From positions 1 to 5,027 of the forward strand of contig JACRGN010000100.1 in NCBI GenBank assembly GCA_016234205.1: 5,027 nucleotides of DNA, in the 5' to 3' direction. This DNA comes from Nitrospinota bacterium. GTDB taxonomy: Bacteria; Nitrospinota; Nitrospinia; UBA9942. This document shows, one piece after another, positions 1 to 4,141 of the stretch. Under the pieces are notes generated by a model, which worked only from the letters and a program-made list of their open reading frames with translations, was not told the DNA's origin and ran no database searches. Within the stretch, counting starts at the first letter, position 1, and each line of letters starts with the position of its first letter. The position numbers were made by a program, and so were the translations under genes.

Positions 1-1056
1 AGGGAATCCCCTCCTTACAGGCAGTTTAAATATCTTCTCTGCCAAATCTGTCATCCCCTCCATACTCGCAGCCCCGCCTGTCAGGACTACACCTGATGCA
101 ATCAACTCCGAGAAACCGCTTATATCTACCTCTCTCTTTATTAGATTAAACATCTCCTCTACCCTCGGCTCAATTATCTCGCTCAAAATCTGGCGGGAGA
201 GTATCCTATTATCTCTACCGCCCGTGCTTGGGACTTCAATTGTGTCATCCTTTTTTACAAGGGCAGTCATTGCACAGCCGTAAGTTTTTTTGATTTTCTC
301 TGCCTCTGCCTGCGGGGTGCGTAGTCCTATGGCAATATCATTTGTAATATGATTTCCACCTATGGCAAGAACTGATGTATGTTTTATGCTCTCCTCAAAA
401 AATATTGCCAGGTCAGATGTCCCGCCGCCTATATCTACCATTGCCACACCGAGCTCCTTCTCATCCCTGTCAAGCACTGCATCGCTTGATGCAAGAGGTT
501 CAAGGACTATATCCTTCACCTCAAGCCCTGCCTTATTAACACTCCTTACTATATTCTGGGCAGATGTTACCGCACCTGTAACAATATGCACCTTTGCCTC
601 AAGCCTTACCCCTGACATCCCCAGAGGCTCTTTAATGCCCTCCTGTTCATCAAGTATGTATTCCTGCGGTATTATATGAATTACCTCTCTATCAGGCGGT
701 ATTGCAACAGCCTGGGCAGCTTCTATAACCCTGTCAATGTCAAACTGGCTGACCTCTTTATTCTTAACCGCTATTACGCCGTGACTGTTAAATCCCTTAA
801 TATGCCCGCCTGCTATGCCAACATAGACAGAGTCAATCTCGCAGCCCGCCATCAATTCCGCCTCTTCCACTGCCCCCTTTATTGACTCTACAGTGCTCTC
901 TATATTGACAACAACCCCCTTCCTTAAACCCCTTGATGGATGGGTCCCTATCCCTATTATATCTGCCTCTTTTTCATCCCTCACCTCACCGATTATGCAA
1001 CATATCTTCGTTGTTCCAATATCAAGTCCTGCAATTATATTTTCACCTTTAGGCAA
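1..1056 (-). CDS. ftsA: Cell division protein FtsA, 3' end cut off by the window
   Basis: FtsA is an actin-like ATPase that binds FtsZ and tethers the Z ring to the inner membrane. The visible 352 residues read open to the window edge. The phosphate-1 loop LDIGTTK is at residues 11-17, the region around 84-162 fits the FtsA-specific SHS2 (1C) domain, phosphate-2 DIGGGTSDLAIF is at 208-219, and the adenosine motif LTGGAASMEG is at 325-334. FtsA proteins are usually a little over 400 residues, so roughly 60 are missing, including the C-terminal membrane-binding helix. The start is TTG (1054-1056): an in-frame TAA lies only six codons upstream (1075-1077), no ATG or GTG lies in frame between them, and a strong Shine-Dalgarno sequence sits just before it. 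It is the last gene of the visible operon, 72 bp after ftsQ. Identification is firm; the start is well supported. Confidence 0.97.
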   Translation of the reverse strand, partial: MPKGENIIAGLDIGTTKICCIIGEVRDEKEADIIGIGTHPSRGLRKGVVVNIESTVESIKGAVEEAELMAGCEIDSVYVGIAGGHIKGFNSHGVIAVKNKEVSQFDIDRVIEAAQAVAIPPDREVIHIIPQEYILDEQEGIKEPLGMSGVRLEAKVHIVTGAVTSAQNIVRSVNKAGLEVKDIVLEPLASSDAVLDRDEKELGVAMVDIGGGTSDLAIFFEESIKHTSVLAIGGNHITNDIAIGLRTPQAEAEKIKKTYGCAMTALVKKDDTIEVPSTGGRDNRILSRQILSEIIEPRVEEMFNLIKREVDISGFSELIASGVVLTGGAASMEGMTDLAEKIFKLPVRRGFP

Positions 1057-1060
1057 TTTC

Positions 1061-1070
1061 TCACCCCCTT
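1061..1070 (-). promoter_or_regulatory. Shine-Dalgarno site of ftsA
   Basis: The sense strand reads AAGGGGGTGA, followed by GAAA and then the TTG start. This is one base away from the 16S-complementary consensus AAGGAGGTGA. It fixes TTG as the start, because the GTG contained in the site is in another frame. The site begins only a few bases after the hairpin-forming repeats of the spacer, so folding of those repeats could influence its accessibility (inference). Confidence 0.8.
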
Positions 1071-1076
1071 TCTTTT

Positions 1077-1134
1077 AGTGTCAGTGTCAGTTATCAGTGT
1101 CAGTTACTAACACTAACCACTAACACTGTCACTG
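1077..1134 (-). repeat. Hairpin-forming nonamer repeats in the ftsQ-ftsA spacer
   Basis: On the plus strand AGTGTCAGT occurs at 1077-1085, 1083-1091 and 1096-1104. The near-complementary ACTAACACT occurs at 1106-1114 and 1119-1127. The segments 1083-1104 and 1106-1127 face each other in register, both with 13-bp internal spacing. On the transcribed-sense strand this gives 17 Watson-Crick pairs, 4 G-U pairs and one mismatch over 22 positions, with almost no loop. The repeats run into the ftsQ stop codon (1129-1131) and end a few bases before the ftsA Shine-Dalgarno site. There is no U-run after the stem in the sense direction, so it is not a standard intrinsic terminator. Confidence 0.8.
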
Positions 1135-2058
1135 ATTTTCGTATTTCACAATTACCTTATCCTTAAATGACAAATCTATGTAATTTATTTCCCTCACCTC
1201 CTTTTTTTTCTTCTCTTTTAATGATGTGCTGTTTTCATTTTTCACTGCCTCTTTATTATCAATATTTGTCCTGTCCTCTAAAAACCTCATCACAGTTTGA
1301 AGATGCTGAAATTTTTTATCAATATCCTCACCATTAATAACAATATAACTGTTTGTATCTTTCAAATTTATTTTAACCTTCTCTGAACTGAGAGGTTCAA
1401 TTGTGGTTATGTTGTCTTTAAAAGATGAATCTCCAAGATTTAATTTAACCCCTTGCAGCCTGCTCCATATATTTATGCCATTGAAGACATCCTCAGAGCT
1501 GATTCTATCGCCAACCTTATATTCCAGACCCATAGGCTTAACAATTACTGGAAAACTCATGTCTGACTCTCCATTTAGTTTTGCCAACACCATACCTTCA
1601 TCATCTATCAGATAGAGCTCATTTGATTTTAAAATTACCGCCGGTTCTCTCTCATTTATCTTTATTTTCAACCTGTCAGGCATCTCCTTTTTTACTGCTG
1701 TATCTTTTATCCACGGATGACCTTTAAGCCGTTTATAAATCTCCCCTGTGTTAACTGAGAATATATTCTGACCAATCTTTATATTGGATGCCGAGAGTAT
1801 ATCATCCCTATTTAGATTTATATTTCCATCAATGGTTATATTAGAAATATCAAAATAAGGTGACGCCATTACATATCTGTAACCCCAATACCCCCCCGCT
1901 ACAACAAGATAAAATAATGATATAAAAGCTGTTAGCTTGAATAGTGAGAATGTTACAGATTTTATACGCTGTATCTTTTTTCTTCTTGAGATAACAGCAC
2001 TTGCACCTCTATATGTACCCCTATAGGGTCTGACTTTTATTGCTACTGAAGTCTTCAT
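1129..2058 (-). CDS. ftsQ: Cell division protein FtsQ (DivIB family)
   Basis: FtsQ is a bitopic inner-membrane divisome protein that recruits FtsB/FtsL and so links early and late division proteins. The 309-residue product has a basic cytoplasmic tail (residues 1-36, rich in Arg/Lys), one membrane helix at about 40-60, then a POTRA domain at about 69-138 that begins PYFDISNITIDGN and ends INEREPAVIL. The periplasmic beta domain follows, closing with YIDLSFKDKVIVKYEN. Length is in the normal family range. A Lys/Glu/Asn-rich stretch at about 262-289 interrupts the end of the beta domain and looks like a low-complexity insertion. The ATG at 2058 is the only plausible start, since the next Met lies beyond the membrane helix, yet no Shine-Dalgarno sequence precedes it: the spot is held by repeats. 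Assignment rests on topology, POTRA features and position between ddl and ftsA. Confidence 0.94.
   Translation of the reverse strand: MKTSVAIKVRPYRGTYRGASAVISRRKKIQRIKSVTFSLFKLTAFISLFYLVVAGGYWGYRYVMASPYFDISNITIDGNINLNRDDILSASNIKIGQNIFSVNTGEIYKRLKGHPWIKDTAVKKEMPDRLKIKINEREPAVILKSNELYLIDDEGMVLAKLNGESDMSFPVIVKPMGLEYKVGDRISSEDVFNGINIWSRLQGVKLNLGDSSFKDNITTIEPLSSEKVKINLKDTNSYIVINGEDIDKKFQHLQTVMRFLEDRTNIDNKEAVKNENSTSLKEKKKKEVREINYIDLSFKDKVIVKYENQ
1194..1209 (-). other. A8 run with A_AAA_AAG heptamer overlapping an internal perfect Shine-Dalgarno sequence, within ftsQ
   Basis: The sense strand has eight A's (1209-1202) running into AAGGAGGTGA (1203-1194), a perfect match to the Shine-Dalgarno consensus and better than that of any gene start in this window. 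In frame it encodes Lys-Lys-Lys-Glu-Val (residues 284-288). A_AAA_AAG is read in the phase of the known dnaX -1 slippery heptamer. A -1 shift would end at TAA about 12 codons later and remove the last beta strand of FtsQ; a +1 shift meets TGA almost at once. No start codon lies at a suitable distance downstream, so an internal gene start is unlikely. Function is unproven and chance is possible. Confidence 0.4.
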
Positions 2059-2064
2059 ATTTTT

Positions 2065-2132
2065 AGTAGGCAGTAGGCAGTATGCAGTATGCAGTATGCA
2101 GTATATGTAGTCACTTCTGCTTACTGCTTACT
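2065..2132 (-). repeat. Heptamer tandem array with inverted copy in the ddl-ftsQ spacer
   Basis: On the plus strand five head-to-tail heptamers AGTAKGC (two AGTAGGC, three AGTATGC) plus a degenerate sixth fill 2065-2106. The inverted copy CTGCTTACTGCTTACT lies at 2117-2132. Positions 2065-2080 pair with 2117-2132 at 14 of 16 positions; the other two are G-T in the plus strand and A-C in the transcript. The inverted arm contains the ddl stop codon (2128-2130). The array ends six bases before the ftsQ ATG. The 19-mer at 2114-2132 recurs with one change in the next spacer upstream (3083-3101). Confidence 0.85.
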
Positions 2133-3045
2133 TTTCTTCTATTATCATCTCCAGTGCCTTAATTAAAAGGTCTTTAAATTCTATCCCTGCCGCCCTCGCC
2201 GCCATTGGAATAAGGGAAGTAGCTGTCATGCCAGGGATTGTATTGATTTCAAGCACGAACAGATTCTGCGATTTATCCATTATCATATCTGTCCTCGTAA
2301 TTCCCCTGCATCTTAAAACCTTATGACACTTGAGTGCAAGATTCTGGCACTCTCCCAATTTTTTTTTATCAATCCTCGCCGGAACAAAATACTCTGTCAT
2401 GCCAGGTGTATATTTTGACTCATAATCATAAAAACCTTTTTTGGGTGAGACCTCAATCACCGGCAGTGCCGTATCCTCCAGCACCCCGGCAGTAAGAACT
2501 ATCCCGTCTATAAATTTTTCAATCAGGATATAATCGTCAAACCTAAAGGCGTCCTGTATTGCCGAATTAAGCCTGCCGGCACTATCAACAATATTGACCC
2601 CTATTGTAGACCCGCCATTTGCAGGTTTAACTATGAATGGGAAGCCTGTCATGAATTTATGCCCTTTTCTGTAATCCTTCTTACATATAACCTCATAGGG
2701 TGGTGTTGGAATCTGATGCCTTTCAAAAAGCTCTTTTGATATAACCTTATTCATTGAGACAGCACTTCCAAGAACACCCGAACCTGTATATGGAATCCCC
2801 ATAATCTCTAACATACCCTGAACAGTCCCATCCTCGCCGTATTTACCGTGAAGGGCAATAAATGCAACATCTATCTTTTCATCCTCTATCTTTCCGGCAA
2901 TATCCTTTCCTACATCAATAGACACAACATTGTATCCAGCTTCTTTCAAAGCATTGCAAATAGCCGTGCCGGTCTTCAGTGATATCTCCCTCTCCGAAGA
3001 CATGCCGCCCATCAAAACGCCAATCTTTTTACTCTTTAATTCCAT
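2128..3045 (-). CDS. ddl: D-alanine--D-alanine ligase
   Basis: Ddl joins two D-Ala with ATP in the cytoplasm, supplying the dipeptide that MurF adds to the peptidoglycan precursor. The 305-residue length equals E. coli DdlB (306). Visible motifs are GGMSSEREISL at 13-23 (Glu18 matches catalytic Glu15 of DdlB), ALHGKYGEDGTVQG at 64-77, Lys100, the ATP-grasp lysine and loop VKPANGGSTIG at 139-149, YDYESKY ending at Tyr212, TRTD at 250-253 (Arg251, Asp253), and LEINTIPGMT at 265-274 (metal ligands Glu266, Asn268). One oddity: after EKFIDG the usual Glu (DdlB Glu187, an ATP-ribose contact as I recall) is Val183. The ATG at 3045 gives the right N-terminus and has an AAGAGGG Shine-Dalgarno site 8 bases upstream. 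It lies 58 bp after murB and 69 bp before ftsQ. A run of nine A's encodes Lys227-229. Confidence 0.98.
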   Translation of the reverse strand: MELKSKKIGVLMGGMSSEREISLKTGTAICNALKEAGYNVVSIDVGKDIAGKIEDEKIDVAFIALHGKYGEDGTVQGMLEIMGIPYTGSGVLGSAVSMNKVISKELFERHQIPTPPYEVICKKDYRKGHKFMTGFPFIVKPANGGSTIGVNIVDSAGRLNSAIQDAFRFDDYILIEKFIDGIVLTAGVLEDTALPVIEVSPKKGFYDYESKYTPGMTEYFVPARIDKKKLGECQNLALKCHKVLRCRGITRTDMIMDKSQNLFVLEINTIPGMTATSLIPMAARAAGIEFKDLLIKALEMIIEEK

Positions 3046-3053
3046 CTCTTAAT

Positions 3054-3060
3054 CCCTCTT
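3054..3060 (-). promoter_or_regulatory. Shine-Dalgarno site of ddl
   Basis: The sense strand reads AAGAGGG, eight bases before the ddl ATG. It is a moderate match at good spacing and supports the chosen start. It lies immediately after the inverted repeat of this spacer. Confidence 0.6.
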
Positions 3061-3063
3061 ATT

Positions 3064-3115
3064 AGTAAGCAGTAAAAAATGTCTTCTGCCTACTGCTTAC
3101 TCCTTACTGCATACT
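3064..3115 (-). repeat. Perfect 11-bp inverted repeat and related units in the murB-ddl spacer, entering the end of murB
   Basis: AGTAAGCAGTA (3064-3074) is matched perfectly by its reverse complement TACTGCTTACT (3091-3101), leaving a 16-base loop. A further unit TACTGCATACT lies at 3105-3115, inside murB, where it encodes the final Ser-Met-Gln and most of the stop codon. The 19-mer 3083-3101 matches 2114-2132 at 18 of 19 positions, so this spacer and the ddl-ftsQ spacer carry the same repeat family. In the sense direction there is a T-run in the loop but none after the stem, so it does not look like an intrinsic terminator. Confidence 0.85.
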
Positions 3116-4027
3116 GTGTGTATCTTCTCCAACAATCTTAATCTCTTCCTCTAAAGAGATGCCTTCCTTTGTAAAAACCCTCTCTTTTACAATTTCAATA
3201 AGTTTTAAAACATCGCATGCAGTGGCATTCCCCCTGTTTACAATAAAATTTGTATGCATCTCTGATACTACCGCATCTCCAACACTGAAACCCTTAAGAC
3301 CTGTGGATTCTATAAGCCTCCCTGCGAAGTCATTTGACGGATTTTTAAATACAGAACCGGCACTGTATGAAGAGAGGGGCTGTTTTGATTTTCTATCAGA
3401 TATTAATAATTCCATCTTTTTTTTTATATCCCTGCCATTCCCTTTTCTCAAAATCAGATCTGCCTCTAATACTACCGAGCCTGTTGGAAAATCTGAATGC
3501 CTGTATGAAAACCCAATATCTTCTCTTTTTAAAACTTTTATCTCTCCGTCATCTGTCATAATTTTTACTGATTTAACTATATCTTTCATCTCGCCATCCC
3601 TTGTCCCGGCATTCATTATCAATGCCCCCCCTATAGAGCCTGGTATCCCAACCGAAAATTCTATCCCCGATAATTCATTCTTAAGGGCAAAACTCACAAG
3701 TGTCTGTAAACCTGCACCTGCACCTGCTGTTATCATTTCATCATCTGCAATTCTAATTTCTCTAAAACCTTCGTTCAAACTTACAACTACCCCTCTTATG
3801 CCGCCATCCTTTATCAGAAGATTTGTCCCAAAGCCGAGAATAAATAATGGTATTTTTTTATCACGGCACATATAAAGGACATTTCTTAAATCATCTGTAT
3901 CCTCAGGAAAAATTAATAAATCAGCATTCCCGCCAATACGAAATGATGCATAATTCCGCATCGGCTCATTAAATTTCTTTTTACACCTTACCTCTTTAAA
4001 AATCACATCTAACTCTTCACTCTTCAT
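3104..4027 (-). CDS. murB: UDP-N-acetylenolpyruvoylglucosamine reductase
   Basis: MurB is a cytoplasmic FAD enzyme that uses NADPH to reduce UDP-GlcNAc-enolpyruvate to UDP-MurNAc, the substrate chain leading to MurC. The 307-residue product has the FAD-domain signature NYASFRIGGNADLL at 25-38, LGFGTNLLI at 64-72, and GIPGSIGGALIMNAG at 127-141. Residues that match the catalytic set are Arg176 in YRHS, Ser225 in AGSVFKNP (223-230), and Glu295 in LEEEI. Compact length and the GSVFKNP...AGRLIE pattern fit the shorter type II form. The ATG at 4027 directly follows an in-frame TGA (4033-4031) and has no clear Shine-Dalgarno site, only a weak GAAG too close; GTG at codon 8 is an alternative start. 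The last three residues, Ser-Met-Gln, and the stop are written in spacer-repeat sequence. A run of nine A's encodes Lys202-204. The identification is firm. Confidence 0.97.
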   Translation of the reverse strand: MKSEELDVIFKEVRCKKKFNEPMRNYASFRIGGNADLLIFPEDTDDLRNVLYMCRDKKIPLFILGFGTNLLIKDGGIRGVVVSLNEGFREIRIADDEMITAGAGAGLQTLVSFALKNELSGIEFSVGIPGSIGGALIMNAGTRDGEMKDIVKSVKIMTDDGEIKVLKREDIGFSYRHSDFPTGSVVLEADLILRKGNGRDIKKKMELLISDRKSKQPLSSYSAGSVFKNPSNDFAGRLIESTGLKGFSVGDAVVSEMHTNFIVNRGNATACDVLKLIEIVKERVFTKEGISLEEEIKIVGEDTHSMQ

Positions 4028-4057
4028 TCTTCAATGCAAATGCAAAGGAAATTATAT

Positions 4058-4138
4058 ATCCGCAGATTTCACAGATTACCGCAGATTAAAACAAATTATT
4101 TTTTAAAAAATCTGTGAAAATCTGCGTAATCTGCGGAT
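4058..4138 (-). repeat. 81-bp inverted repeat built of CRCAGATT octamers in the murC-murB spacer
   Basis: On the plus strand three octamers CRCAGATT stand at 4061, 4070 and 4080. Three inverted copies AATCTGYG stand at 4109, 4119 and 4128. The spacings mirror each other, so 4058-4087 pairs with 4109-4138 in register at 25 of 30 positions, the outer 11 perfectly. The 21-base centre is almost pure A/T and overlaps a 14-base palindrome, A T6 A6 T, at 4098-4111. The element starts a few bases after the murC stop codon and fills most of the 114-bp spacer. The end away from murC is not followed by a U-run in the sense direction, so it is not a classical terminator. Confidence 0.85.
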
Positions 4139-4141
4139 TAA

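Noticed and set aside
362..1078. Three plus-strand open frames opposite ftsA (362-679, 676-885, 893-1078)
   Set aside because: They are antisense shadows of FtsA, whose minus-strand frame is continuous and carries the actin-fold motifs. No ribosome binding sites or family features were seen.
2065..2132. CRISPR-like array
   Set aside because: Repeats are 7 bases and directly adjacent with no unique spacers, and no cas genes are present.
3159..3875. Long plus-strand open frame (238 codons) opposite murB
   Set aside because: It lies wholly antisense to a MurB gene with all its motifs, its translation is Ser/Pro/Ile-rich with no recognisable domain, and it is a by-product of the A/T-rich codon use on the other strand.
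4051..4056. TATAAT on the sense strand upstream of murB as a promoter -10 box
   Set aside because: No acceptable -35 hexamer lies 16-18 bases upstream and no TGn extension is present. The region is A/T-rich, so a chance match is likely.
4058..4138. Spacer hairpins as Rho-independent terminators
   Set aside because: None of the four stems is followed by a U-run in the sense direction, and terminators between essential genes of one dcw operon would be unexpected. Partial attenuation is not excluded.
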